DNA of 64,000 nt from Paenarthrobacter sp. (lineage in GTDB: Bacteria; Actinomycetota; Actinomycetes; Actinomycetales; Micrococcaceae). The notes under the pieces were generated by a model. That model was not told the DNA's origin and searched no databases. It worked only from the letters and a program-made list of their open reading frames with translations. The first letter of the stretch is position 1. Every line of letters begins with the position of its first letter. The stretch spans positions 248,001 to 312,000 of the forward strand of contig JAPSHX010000002.1 in the NCBI GenBank assembly GCA_031179305.1, written 5' to 3'. The translations under genes were made by a program, and so were the position numbers. Shown one piece after another: positions 16,506 to 25,817 of the stretch.

Positions 16506-17717
16506 ATGGCCACAGGCCGCACTCAATCTACCGTGGAGAACGTGAGAAGAACACCGCTCGAACTGGCCGCCATAGCAACAGCGGCGGTACCAGGCCTGTC
16601 GCCGACGGCCGCAGCCTACTCCCCCGACGACGACGCCGACTTCGACTCGGCGTTGTTGCTGGACGCGGAAGGCAAGCGCTGGCGGGTCCGTTCACCGCGC
16701 CATCCGGAAGCCAGCACACGGCTGGAAACCGAATTTATGGTGCTGCGGGCCTTCGCGCCCGCCATTCGCGCTGAACTGCCCTTTCATGTGCCCACCATCG
16801 CCGGCACAGTGAGGCAAGGTGCGCTGACGACTTTCGTCTACGCCCATCTTCAGGGCTCCGTGCTTTCCATCGAAGAACTGTCAGCCGGCAGTCCCTCCTT
16901 GGCCCAGGAGGTCGGCGCGGCTCTGGCTGCCGTTCATGACCTGCCACTGACTTTGGTCACCAATGCGGACCTTCCCAGTTACTCGGCCAATGAGTTCCGG
17001 CAACGCAAACTCAACGAACTTGACCAAGCAGCAACCACCGGCAAAATTCCTGCGACCCTGCTGCGTCGCTGGGAGCACGCCCTCGAAGATGTTGCCCTTT
17101 GGCGTTTCAATCCCTCAGTGGTCCATGGCGACCTTCATGAAGACAACCTGATGGTTCAGGATGACACGGTGACCGCCCTAACGGGGTGGACCGACCTCAG
17201 GATCGGTGATCCAGCAGACGACTTCGCCTGGCTGGTGGCATCCAACGAGGCCTCGTTTGTTGAGGCTGTCTTGAGCCACTACACGCAAGCACGCCGCGAG
17301 ATCCCGGATGCGCACCTACTCCGCCGGGCCGCCCTGCTGGCCGAGTTCGCCCTCGCCCAATATCTGGTCAAGGCAATGGCTGCAGGGCATCAGAGCATGA
17401 CGGCGGAAGCAGAGTCCATGCTGCAGGCACTCGCCGATGACATCGACGAGCAGGTGCGTCGCGACGAAGAAGCTGCACAGGCCGCTGAGGTCGAGGCCGC
17501 CGAGAACGAAGCTGCTGAGCACGAGGCCGCTCGGCAGAGAGCAGCCGATTCACGGGCCGACAAACCTGCAGTCAGTGTCGCGGCTATTCCCGACGCTGAT
17601 GAGTCAAAGAGCTCCGAAGAAAGCGGCTCCGGCACGGCATCAAACCACGACGACACCTCCACCGCCGCTATGAGTGTTGTCAGCGTAACGCCGCTTCACG
17701 CGGCCGACCGTTCCTAG
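16506..17717 (+). CDS. APH-fold phosphotransferase-like protein lacking the DFG-type Asp
   Basis: The 403-residue protein has an aminoglycoside/macrolide-phosphotransferase fold. The catalytic loop HGDLHEDN (His207 onwards) is intact. The following metal-binding strand reads ALTGWTDLRIGDP, where related enzymes have (I)DW, so Gly227 replaces the Asp that normally binds Mg-ATP. The C-terminal 100 residues are a low-complexity Glu/Ala helix and an acidic Ser-rich tail. It is divergent from nudC across about 160 bases and convergent with adnB. It may be a pseudokinase or bind a nucleotide differently; drug resistance should not be assumed. GTG codons at 16533 and 16542 are alternative starts, as no ribosome site precedes ATG 16506. 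Confidence 0.78.
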   Translation: MATGRTQSTVENVRRTPLELAAIATAAVPGLSPTAAAYSPDDDADFDSALLLDAEGKRWRVRSPRHPEASTRLETEFMVLRAFAPAIRAELPFHVPTIAGTVRQGALTTFVYAHLQGSVLSIEELSAGSPSLAQEVGAALAAVHDLPLTLVTNADLPSYSANEFRQRKLNELDQAATTGKIPATLLRRWEHALEDVALWRFNPSVVHGDLHEDNLMVQDDTVTALTGWTDLRIGDPADDFAWLVASNEASFVEAVLSHYTQARREIPDAHLLRRAALLAEFALAQYLVKAMAAGHQSMTAEAESMLQALADDIDEQVRRDEEAAQAAEVEAAENEAAEHEAARQRAADSRADKPAVSVAAIPDADESKSSEESGSGTASNHDDTSTAAMSVVSVTPLHAADRS

Positions 17718-17734
17718 AACACAGAACACAAACC

Positions 17735-17765
17735 CCGGGAACCCAGTGCCTTCCCGGGTTCCCGG
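17735..17765. terminator. Hairpin between convergent APH-like and adnB genes
   Basis: CCGGGAACCC (17735-17744) pairs perfectly with GGGTTCCCGG (17756-17765). The interior can also fold in a competing CCCGGGAA/TTCCCGGG stem. Neither side has a strong U tract, but its position 6 bases before the adnB stop and 18 after the other stop fits a shared terminator. Confidence 0.5.
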
Positions 17766-17770
17766 CGTTC

Positions 17771-20700
17771 CTACAGGTCCGCGCTGTTCTTCAATGCCTT
17801 CGCCACGATCAGTTCCAGTTCCTCGGCGCTGCCAAGATCGTGCGGACGCACAACGGCATCGTCTGCCACATAGTAGAACGCGGCACTGACATCCTCGAGG
17901 GGTACATCCCTGAGTCGCGCCCATGCAAGCCGGTAAACGGCAAGCTGCACCGCCCGGGTGGCCAGTTGCTGACCTGCGGGGCGTCGCCCGGTTTTCCAGT
18001 CGATGAGTTGCCAACGGCCGTCAGCATCACGGAACACGGCGTCGATGCGCCCACGCACCACGACGTCGCCAATCCGCGTTTCCACAGGTACTTCGACGAA
18101 AGCCGGAGCGCGCTGAGCCCACTCGGACTGCTTGAAAGCCGCCACCATGTCATCCAAGCCATAGGCCTCGTCGATGTGCGAGTCCGAACCCGGCGCTTCA
18201 TCAAGGTCCAGCATGCCGGTTGTGCCGAAGTACTCCTCGACCCATGCATGAAAGGCGGTACCTTTGCGCGCCGAGATGCCCGGTTCGCGGGGAACGGGCC
18301 TGCGCAGCTGGGACAAGACGGCGGCAGGGTCTGCACCGAGGTCAACGAACAGTGAGGCAGAAATGTGGCTGGGTAGGTGGACGTCCTGAACCGTCTTGAG
18401 TTGCCGTTGGCGATCCAGCAGTAGTTCGGCCTCCTGGGACCATCTCCCGGCGGCCCCAGTCAGATCATCTGAAGGGGCCCGACGGGGTTCCTCGATGTAT
18501 CCACGGACCATGGCTGCGGCGCGATCCATTGCAAGCCGCCTGCCCGGAGTCAGCCTTAGCCGGGCGCCCGTCCGTGGGTCCGAAGGCCCTTCCAGGGGGT
18601 CATAGGGGAATTGGGCAACTTCGAGCACTGCAGTCAAGGGGCTTTCATTGGGCAAGGCCTCTTCGGCCACCGATTCCGCGTGGACCACTGCACTGACGAG
18701 CGACTGCGGCCGGCCGGCGTCGTTTTCCTCTCCATCAACTCCGGCAAGCGGCGCCAGTTCGGAGAGGAAGGCAGACATGCTGGCCATCCCCGATCGAGAG
18801 CCGTTCCAGGCAGCGCTGGAAGCCCACAGGACGAACTTCGCCCGAGTGTAAGCGACGTACGCGAGCCTCCTCTCTTCGGCCTCACCATGATGCTGGACCT
18901 CGGATTTGAATTCCTTCTCTGCGTCCAACCATCCCTTTTGGTCAGGCTGATCGAGGTCCCACTGGGGAAGGTCTGCTCGATCGCCCCGCAGGGGCCACGG
19001 CAAGGCCGCGGCACCGGTGCTCCACCGCGAATCCCTGTTGCTGGGGAACGAACCAGCGTTGAGGCCGGGGACAAAAACAACGTCCCATTCCAATCCTTTC
19101 GAAGCGTGGACGGTCAGCAATTGGGCGGCTTCCCGGTTGGCCTCAACGGGGGCGACATCCAAGCCGCCTTCCTCGGAGGCTGCAGCTTCCAGCCACGACA
19201 AGAACGCCAGCAGGTCAATGCGTTGCGACGTCTGCAGGAACCCGGCTGCCGCATCCTGGAAAGCATCCAAGTTGCGGCGAGCCTGGTGGATGCTCATTCC
19301 CGGCTTGGCCGCTACTTCGATGTCCAGGAGCATCGCACGTTCCACTTCGCCAAGGAGCGTGGTGAGGTCGTCGCCCATGTAGCTCCTCAGAGAGCGCAGT
19401 TCCGAAGCAAGGCGGGTCAACCTATCCAGAGCAGCAGCGCTGAGGCTCCTCCCATGGCCTGACGTCCAGCCAGGCCGCGGAAGGAAGTCAAGGGCCTCCA
19501 CGAGGCTTGCGGCATCGGTGATGTCACTCTCAATCACGGTCTTTGACGGTTCTTCGTTGTCATCAAAGGAATCAGGTTGAGCTTCCAGTGCCGACCGTCT
19601 GCGGGCCAGGAAGCGGGACCAGTCACTGAAGGCCATCAAGTCTGCCGGACCGATCCGCCATCGTGCCCCAGCCAACAACCTCATCAGGGCATCCGAACGT
19701 CCCGGATCGGCCAGGACCCGCAAGGTCGCCACCAGATCCACGATCTCCGGGGTGTCCAGCAAGCCGCCAAGTCCAACGATCTCGTAGGGAATCCCTTGGA
19801 GCTCGAACTCGCGGCGGAGGCACTCCATCTGCGCCCGTCGACGGCAGAGGACCGCCATGGCGGGTTTGACCGGAGTGCCGTCCTTCTCTTCTTCGAAAAC
19901 AGTCCGTTGGTAGCGACGGACATCGCGGGCTATCACTGCGGCTTCGTCCTCATCCGTCCCGAAGCGACCGATCACCACACTTCCATCCGCCGCGGCCGGG
20001 CTAGGAACCAACGCGGGGACTGAGACATTACTCGCTCGTTCCCTCTCCCCCGCCGGACCGTCCAGTTCCGCCGACCTGTTTAAGGGCGCTGCGATGGTGT
20101 TTGCGGCCCGTAGGATGTTTCTCCCGTTACGCCAGGCGGTGGTCAGATACGAAGTGGGGGCAACGGAATAGGATTCAGAGCCGGAGGGGTCCCCTTGCCG
20201 GACGGGAAACTCCTGCACAAAGTGGAAGAGCTGGCCCGCGGAAGCGCCTCGGAAGCCGTATATCGACTGGTTGGGGTCGCCCACCGCAGTAACTGCGTGG
20301 CCCTGACCGAAAAGACGGGAGAACAGAACAAGCTGGGCGTGGGAGGTGTCCTGGAATTCATCCAGGAGCACCACTTTGTAGCGGGCACGTTCCGTGGTGG
20401 CTGCTAGCGGAATATCGCTCGCAATTCGGGCCGCGAGCGCCACGAGGTCACCAAAATCAAGGACACCGCGCTGACGCTTCGCTTCTTGGTAACGAACCAC
20501 CATGTCGGCAACGCTGGCGCGTGTCCTTAGCATGGCCGCAAGTTCTCCTGCGGCCTGCGTTGGATTCTTCTTTGCACCGGCTACATAGGGAAGCTGCTCA
20601 AAGGTCTGAACGCGCTCCAAGACCCAGTCCCGCACTTCCCCGGGATCCTGAAGGTGCTCTGCGCATTCCCCGGCCAGCTGGATGACTGCATTAACGAGCG

Positions 20701-21277
20701 TGGATTTGGCGGCAGTGAAGTGCTCGTAGTCGCCGTCATATGCTTCCACGACTTCGCTGGCCAGCTGCCAGGACTGTGCCCCTCCCAGCAAGACGACGTC
20801 CCGCTCGATGCCCAACCGCAGGCCGTAGTCAGACACGATGCCGCTTGCATAGGAGTGGTACGTGGACACTTTGGGTTCGAGGTCGTCTGCGCCGAGAAGT
20901 CCCTCGGGGAAGCCTGTGCTGCCATCGTCCGCCGCCGCTATCCGCTGGAGCGTGGCCAGCTTGGATCGTATCCGGCTCGCCAGCTCTCCGGCAGCCTTGC
21001 GGGTAAAAGTCACGCCGAGGACTTCTTCGGGGCGCACCCAGCCGTTGGCCACCAGCCACACCACACGGTCCGCCATGGTGGCTGTCTTACCCGAACCTGC
21101 CCCGGCAATCACCAGGCGCGGTGAAAGAGGGGAGGCAATGATGGCCGCCTGTTCAGCCGTAGGGTGGTTCTTTTCGCCAAGGATGTTAGCCAGTTCAGAA
21201 GGAGAAAACCTTGGCTCGGGGACTGCCTCCACGCCAGGATTGCTGGTGGCGAAGCCGTCCAGGAGTTCGGTTGTCAT
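17771..21277 (-). CDS. adnB: AdnB-type helicase-nuclease subunit
   Basis: This 1168-residue protein joins a UvrD-like SF1 motor to a C-terminal RecB-family nuclease. Walker A is AGAGSGKTATM near residue 60, motif II is LLDEFQDTSH, and motif III is GDPNQSIYGFRGAS. The nuclease site GRIDAVF...QLIDWKTG lies at about 1080-1100, with QLAVYRLAW following. In mycobacteria AdnA and AdnB form a heterodimer that resects double-strand breaks, AdnB supplying the leading motor. The ATG overlaps the adnA stop by four bases (ATGA), so the two subunits are made together. All catalytic motifs appear intact. Confidence 0.93.
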   Translation of the reverse strand: MTTELLDGFATSNPGVEAVPEPRFSPSELANILGEKNHPTAEQAAIIASPLSPRLVIAGAGSGKTATMADRVVWLVANGWVRPEEVLGVTFTRKAAGELASRIRSKLATLQRIAAADDGSTGFPEGLLGADDLEPKVSTYHSYASGIVSDYGLRLGIERDVVLLGGAQSWQLASEVVEAYDGDYEHFTAAKSTLVNAVIQLAGECAEHLQDPGEVRDWVLERVQTFEQLPYVAGAKKNPTQAAGELAAMLRTRASVADMVVRYQEAKRQRGVLDFGDLVALAARIASDIPLAATTERARYKVVLLDEFQDTSHAQLVLFSRLFGQGHAVTAVGDPNQSIYGFRGASAGQLFHFVQEFPVRQGDPSGSESYSVAPTSYLTTAWRNGRNILRAANTIAAPLNRSAELDGPAGERERASNVSVPALVPSPAAADGSVVIGRFGTDEDEAAVIARDVRRYQRTVFEEEKDGTPVKPAMAVLCRRRAQMECLRREFELQGIPYEIVGLGGLLDTPEIVDLVATLRVLADPGRSDALMRLLAGARWRIGPADLMAFSDWSRFLARRRSALEAQPDSFDDNEEPSKTVIESDITDAASLVEALDFLPRPGWTSGHGRSLSAAALDRLTRLASELRSLRSYMGDDLTTLLGEVERAMLLDIEVAAKPGMSIHQARRNLDAFQDAAAGFLQTSQRIDLLAFLSWLEAAASEEGGLDVAPVEANREAAQLLTVHASKGLEWDVVFVPGLNAGSFPSNRDSRWSTGAAALPWPLRGDRADLPQWDLDQPDQKGWLDAEKEFKSEVQHHGEAEERRLAYVAYTRAKFVLWASSAAWNGSRSGMASMSAFLSELAPLAGVDGEENDAGRPQSLVSAVVHAESVAEEALPNESPLTAVLEVAQFPYDPLEGPSDPRTGARLRLTPGRRLAMDRAAAMVRGYIEEPRRAPSDDLTGAAGRWSQEAELLLDRQRQLKTVQDVHLPSHISASLFVDLGADPAAVLSQLRRPVPREPGISARKGTAFHAWVEEYFGTTGMLDLDEAPGSDSHIDEAYGLDDMVAAFKQSEWAQRAPAFVEVPVETRIGDVVVRGRIDAVFRDADGRWQLIDWKTGRRPAGQQLATRAVQLAVYRLAWARLRDVPLEDVSAAFYYVADDAVVRPHDLGSAEELELIVAKALKNSADL

Positions 21278-24200
21278 TCAGTGACCTGCTTTCCTCTGGC
21301 ACACAACGGGCATACGTCCGGTAGGCGGCATCCATGGCCGCTATGTCCTCCCTTGCCGGGGTCGTGCCGTGCTTCAAATGTTGCACCGGCCATCAGGGCA
21401 GCCGCCTCATGCACCAGCACCTCGGCCCAGTTGTCCGTGGGATCCAACGGGTCCTGCTGCTGTACCGCTGGGCTCTTGGTCTTGGTCCCAAGTTGGGCCA
21501 GCACGGCGCCGCCGGGGACAAAGCCGTTCCCGGACGCTGCAAAAGAGCCGCGGTCGGGCGTTTCGTCCCCTGTTTCGGCGTCCCGGAAGGCACCTTTGAG
21601 GACGGCAGCCTGGTAGGCACCCAGTTGTGGGTGCTCGGCAACCTCCGCTTTGCCGGGTTGCCGTTTGCCGGTCTTGAGGTCAACAATGACGAGCCTGCCT
21701 TCCGGATCGATTTCGAGTCGGTCCACCTGACCGCGGAGTACTGCGTGGCGGGTGGACTCCCCTTCACGAGCAGGGGAACCACTGACGGCGCCAGCGTCCA
21801 AGGTGACATCAGGTAGCTGAACTTCAAAGTCGTGCTCCACGGCCAGCAAGCCTCTTCCGTCACCGCGCATGATGAGCACATACTGGGCCAACTTTCGAAC
21901 CATCAGTTCCGCCCGCTGGAAATCGAGCTTTCCTTCCCAGTTGTCCTTCATACCCAAAGTGGGCCAACGACGTACGAGCTCAGCCACGTACTCGGCTCCT
22001 GAAGCATCGGGAAGCTCCTGGGCAATGCTGTGGACCAAGGTGCCCAGGCTGCGTGCGAAGTCGGTGGCAGCTTCACCTCCGGCTGCTTGGACGAACCAGT
22101 CCAACGGCGACTTATGTACGGCCTCCACCTTGGACGGTGAGACGGAAACGGTACCGCCGGGTGGCACCACGGCTTCCTGGGAACTCAGCGCCGCCAAACC
22201 CCACCACGTGTCCGGATGTGCACCCGGAACGGGTGGTTCGGTGCTGGCGAGCCTGGCCAATATCTGGGCGGCCTCGTGCGAGGTATGTGCTTCGCCGCTA
22301 CCGGCGTCTTCCGACTGGGCGTGCTGCCGCAGTTCCGCGACCAGGGCCCTCAGGGTCATGGGACGGTCGACTGGGGTGTAGTCACGCTTGTACTCGCCGG
22401 CCCCCAAGGGCGCCACGTAGTCCAGGAAAGCCGAGGGTTGCTCATCCTCAGAAGACACCGCAGTGCAGATCAATACTTCACGGGCTCGGGATACGGCGGT
22501 CGAAAAACTCCTGAGTTCGTCGTAACGAATATCCCGGAGCCTGCTTAAGGGCCCGCGCCGAAGGGCATAGTCCACTCCGTGTTCAACTGCGTCGGCATAG
22601 ACAGTGCTTCCCAGCAGTTCTCCACGCAAGCGTGTGTTGGGCCATACGCCTTCCTGGAGGCCAGCTACGATCACCACCGGCCATTCCCGTCCGGCTGCGC
22701 TCGCGGGAGTCATGATCTCCACGCAAGCCTCCAGCTGTGCCCGCGCGGCAAGGGTGTCCATGGGCAGTTCCTGGTTCAGCAAGTAGTCCAGGAACTGTTC
22801 GGGACCTGAACCGGGCAGTTGATCCACGAAGCGTTCGGCTGTATGGAACAGCGCCATCATGGCGTCAAGGTCCCTATCGGCACGTGCACCGGCATTGCCG
22901 CCTTCAAGCGCCATTTCTGCCCAGCGGGAAGACAACCCGGTGGCGTGCCACAAAGCCCACAGAACAGATTCCGCGTTGGCACCGGGTTCCGCGGCAGCGG
23001 CGGAACCGGCCGCTAGCATGCGGGCGAGCCGACGGGCAGAACTGCCTTCAATGCCCAGCGACGCCAGAGCACCGGGTTGAAGCAGGGCCTCAACCAGCAA
23101 AGCGTCACTGGAGCGGCCGCCACCGCCTAGGAGTTCCTCGCGGCGCAGGGACTGGCGCAGCCTGCGCAGTTCGATGGCCGTGGCTCCGCCGATGCGGGAG
23201 GTTAGGAGGGAAACGGCAGTTTCAGGCGTCAGCTTTACCGGGTCCAGCACTATGGCAAAGGCCTCCAACAGGGGACGCACCGCGACTTCGTCACGGACGG
23301 CCGAGTCTGCCACGGGAACACGTACCGGGATTCCCTGGCCGCTCAAGTAACGCTGCAACTGGGAAATTTGCCCGCCGTTCCGGACGATCACCGCGATGTC
23401 GCTGAATTCCCGCGATTCCCGCAGTTGAGCTTCGAGGATGCGCTGTGCAACGTACCGCAACTCGTGGACGGCTGACGGCAGCACATGGCCCTCCACCCGA
23501 CCATCCCGGGCAGGTGCGGAATGCATGCCTTCCGGATGTTGTGGTTGTTCCATTTGCCTGGCCAACTGGCCACCCGAGCGCTGTGAGATGTGGCCCGCGA
23601 CCCGGATCCACGCCTCAGCTACCTCAGGCGCGTGCCTGTGGGTAACCGACAGTGGGCGTTCGAGAACCTTTTGTTGTATGCCGCCCAACAGTGTTGGCAG
23701 CTCTGACACCAGGTCCGGGCGTGCGCCGCGGAAACCTTGCACGACGGTATCCGGTGAGTAGGTCACCACGACGTCTTTACCTTCGCCGATGTCGGCAAGG
23801 AGCTCGAACACGGCAGGATTCGATTCCTGCGCGTCGTCCACGAGGATGAGTTGGAGTCGGTCCCGCTCGGCAGCTAGAAAAGCCGGCGAGTCTTGGAAAA
23901 TCTGCCGGGCCGTGGTGATGATTCCAGCAGGGTCAAAGGCCTCAGGCATGCGGAGGTCCAGGACGTCCCGGTACTCGCTGTACAGTTCGGCAGCCGCCAT
24001 CCAATCGGGCCGTCCGCACTCATAGGCCAGTCCGACCAGGTCCTCGGCGGTGCGCCCCGATTCGATAATGCGGTCGAACAACTGCCGGATCTCGTGACGG
24101 AAGCCGCGCGTGGGAAGTGCCGCTGCCAGATCCTCCGGCCAAGGCAGCTGGAATCCCGGACGGGAGTGGCCTTCCAGTAACTCCTTGATGATGAGGTCCT

Positions 24201-24627
24201 GTTCGGGGCCCGACAAAAGCTTCGGTGGCCGCGTCAGCGGCAATATGCCTTCCGCCTTTGCCCGCCGGATAACGTCGAAGGCGTAGGACGCCCAGGTGCG
24301 TGCCGGCGTCGTACTGAGACTGCGGTCCAGCCGTCCTGTGAAGGTGTCGCGCAAAGCTGCCGCGGCGTGGCGCCCGGGAGCAAGAACGAGAACCTGCTCC
24401 GGGTCCAATCCGTCCTCACTGACGCGTCGGACGGCGGATTCCACCAGCACAGTTGATTTGCCCGTTCCCGGGCCCCCAGGCACGAGGACAGGGCCGCTCC
24501 CCTGTGGGAGGGAAACGACCGCACTTTGGTCCGAAGACAAAGCAGGAGCCGCATAGTGAGTCTCACGGGGCGGGAGCAGGCGGAGAGCTGCCGGTGCTTG
24601 GCGGGTTTTGGCAGGAGTCGCGGTCAC
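21274..24627 (-). CDS. adnA: AdnA-type helicase-nuclease subunit
   Basis: The 1117-residue protein has Walker A GGPGTGKST near residue 50, an Ile/Leu-Val-Asp-Asp-Ala-Gln-Glu (LVDDAQES) motif II that departs from the usual DExQ, and a C-terminal nuclease with GQVDRLE and VIVDLKTG (about 966-990). Three cysteines close the protein (CRLPDVCPLC), recalling the iron-sulfur staple of AddB, but the N-terminal partner expected as CPLxW is SPLDWF here, so a complete four-Cys cluster is doubtful. It starts with GTG at 24627, overlapping the stop of the alkyltransferase-like gene by four bases (GTGA), and its stop overlaps the adnB start. It acts in break resection with AdnB. Confidence 0.92.
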   Translation of the reverse strand: MTATPAKTRQAPAALRLLPPRETHYAAPALSSDQSAVVSLPQGSGPVLVPGGPGTGKSTVLVESAVRRVSEDGLDPEQVLVLAPGRHAAAALRDTFTGRLDRSLSTTPARTWASYAFDVIRRAKAEGILPLTRPPKLLSGPEQDLIIKELLEGHSRPGFQLPWPEDLAAALPTRGFRHEIRQLFDRIIESGRTAEDLVGLAYECGRPDWMAAAELYSEYRDVLDLRMPEAFDPAGIITTARQIFQDSPAFLAAERDRLQLILVDDAQESNPAVFELLADIGEGKDVVVTYSPDTVVQGFRGARPDLVSELPTLLGGIQQKVLERPLSVTHRHAPEVAEAWIRVAGHISQRSGGQLARQMEQPQHPEGMHSAPARDGRVEGHVLPSAVHELRYVAQRILEAQLRESREFSDIAVIVRNGGQISQLQRYLSGQGIPVRVPVADSAVRDEVAVRPLLEAFAIVLDPVKLTPETAVSLLTSRIGGATAIELRRLRQSLRREELLGGGGRSSDALLVEALLQPGALASLGIEGSSARRLARMLAAGSAAAAEPGANAESVLWALWHATGLSSRWAEMALEGGNAGARADRDLDAMMALFHTAERFVDQLPGSGPEQFLDYLLNQELPMDTLAARAQLEACVEIMTPASAAGREWPVVIVAGLQEGVWPNTRLRGELLGSTVYADAVEHGVDYALRRGPLSRLRDIRYDELRSFSTAVSRAREVLICTAVSSEDEQPSAFLDYVAPLGAGEYKRDYTPVDRPMTLRALVAELRQHAQSEDAGSGEAHTSHEAAQILARLASTEPPVPGAHPDTWWGLAALSSQEAVVPPGGTVSVSPSKVEAVHKSPLDWFVQAAGGEAATDFARSLGTLVHSIAQELPDASGAEYVAELVRRWPTLGMKDNWEGKLDFQRAELMVRKLAQYVLIMRGDGRGLLAVEHDFEVQLPDVTLDAGAVSGSPAREGESTRHAVLRGQVDRLEIDPEGRLVIVDLKTGKRQPGKAEVAEHPQLGAYQAAVLKGAFRDAETGDETPDRGSFAASGNGFVPGGAVLAQLGTKTKSPAVQQQDPLDPTDNWAEVLVHEAAALMAGATFEARHDPGKGGHSGHGCRLPDVCPLCARGKQVTE

Positions 24628-25040
24628 ACAGTCATTTCATCATCGGGCACCGACATTTTATGGAGTTGACGCTCCAACTGGTCCGAGATCACATCCAGTT
24701 GGTCGAAACCGGAGTCGGTAGGCGCCCATCGGGCCGCTGTCAGATCGACACGCCAACGACCTTCGCCCGTCCTCAGGAAGGCCTCATATGCACCATAGAG
24801 AGGGGTGGATTCTTCCATGTAATGCCGCAGGGCGGCGACTTCGTGGCCAGGAGGCGCTTCCCCGCTGGCCCGAAGGACGCGCCACCAAGCGACTGAGCTG
24901 CCGTAGTGGCTCATCACCGCGCCGACCTGCCGCGGCCCGCCGGCTCCCAAAAGCTCTGCGACGTCGCCGTAGGAGACCGCCGAACCCGACGGAACAAGGT
25001 CCACAACGGCCAGAACCGCCGTCACATACTCCATCCGCAT
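24624..25040 (-). CDS. Alkyltransferase-like (ATL) DNA lesion-binding protein, MGMT family
   Basis: The 138-residue protein matches the DNA-binding domain of O6-alkylguanine-DNA methyltransferase. The reactive Cys motif PCHR is replaced by AWWRVLR, the Trp form typical of ATL proteins, which bind O6-alkylguanine without repairing it and recruit nucleotide excision repair. The helix-turn-helix and Arg finger region (GGPRQVGAVMSHYG) is present. It is the first gene of a coupled ATL-adnA-adnB unit and is divergent from a DEDDh exonuclease. The link to break repair comes from gene order only. Confidence 0.88.
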   Translation of the reverse strand: MRMEYVTAVLAVVDLVPSGSAVSYGDVAELLGAGGPRQVGAVMSHYGSSVAWWRVLRASGEAPPGHEVAALRHYMEESTPLYGAYEAFLRTGEGRWRVDLTAARWAPTDSGFDQLDVISDQLERQLHKMSVPDDEMTV

Positions 25041-25106
25041 GTGTTCAGCGTAACGGCAGGAGTGTCGTGCCCGAATAGTGTCGGACCCAGCCGGTAGCTT
25101 GAAGAC

Positions 25107-25817
25107 ATGAGCTCCTGGAACACCCTCTCCCGTGCCGCGTTCGACCTCGAGACCACTGGGAAAAACTCACGGTCAGCGCGAATCGTCACTGCTTCCATCA
25201 CTGTCGTGGATGCCCACGGGGAGCTCATCGCAGAGCACGAGTGGTTGGCAGATCCCGGGGTTGAAATCCCGCTCGAAGCCAGCGAAGTGCACGGCGTCAC
25301 CACAGAGAAAGCCCGTGCAGAAGGCCGTCCGGCCGCAGAGGTAACACGCGAGGTGGCCGCGGTACTCCAAGGATTATTCGACGACGGCACTCCCGTCATT
25401 GCTTTCAACGCCAGCTACGATTTCACCGTGTTGGCGGCCGAGTCCGCCCGCTACGGCGTTCCCCAACTCAGCCGCTTCCCCGTGCTGGATCCCTATGTGA
25501 TGAACAAGCAGGTGGACCGTTACCGCAAGGGAAAGCGTACGCTGACGGCTTTGTGCGAGGAATACGGCGTTGACTTGACGAACGCGCATACTTCGGCGGC
25601 TGACGCTCTCGCCACGCTCCGTGTATTGGATGCCATGGCCGGCAAATTCCCCAAGCTGCAGATGCCTGCGTCCACACTGCACCAGCTGCAAGTAGACTGG
25701 GCGGCATCCCAGGCCGCTGATTTCCAGCAGTACTTGCGGCGCAGTAAGCCCACAGCTGTCATCGAGGGCGAATGGCCCGTCCTTCCGCCCGAAGACGCAA
25801 GCCGGGGCGGCTTCTAG
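25107..25817 (+). CDS. DEDDh 3'-5' exonuclease (DnaQ-like)
   Basis: The 236-residue protein contains the exonuclease motifs FDLETTG (ExoI), AFNASYDFTVL (ExoII) and HTSAADALAT (ExoIII, His plus Asp), giving the full D-E-D-D-H set for two-metal hydrolysis of 3' ends. No BRCT or polymerase domain is attached, and the last 60 residues are unassigned. Such stand-alone proteins are annotated as DNA polymerase III epsilon-like or as RNase T-like; the substrate cannot be told from sequence. The ATG at 25107 follows GAAGAC. It is transcribed away from the ATL-adnAB operon across 66 bases. Confidence 0.9.
   Translation: MSSWNTLSRAAFDLETTGKNSRSARIVTASITVVDAHGELIAEHEWLADPGVEIPLEASEVHGVTTEKARAEGRPAAEVTREVAAVLQGLFDDGTPVIAFNASYDFTVLAAESARYGVPQLSRFPVLDPYVMNKQVDRYRKGKRTLTALCEEYGVDLTNAHTSAADALATLRVLDAMAGKFPKLQMPASTLHQLQVDWAASQAADFQQYLRRSKPTAVIEGEWPVLPPEDASRGGF

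Noticed and set aside
16506..17717. Aminoglycoside or macrolide resistance gene
   Set aside because: Although it has the phosphotransferase fold, a catalytic Asp is replaced by Gly and the gene lies in conserved core context, so resistance cannot be claimed.
17771..25817. Helicase-nuclease cluster as a phage-defence island
   Set aside because: The two large genes match core AdnA/AdnB repair subunits in their usual chromosomal context, and no mobile or defence markers are present.
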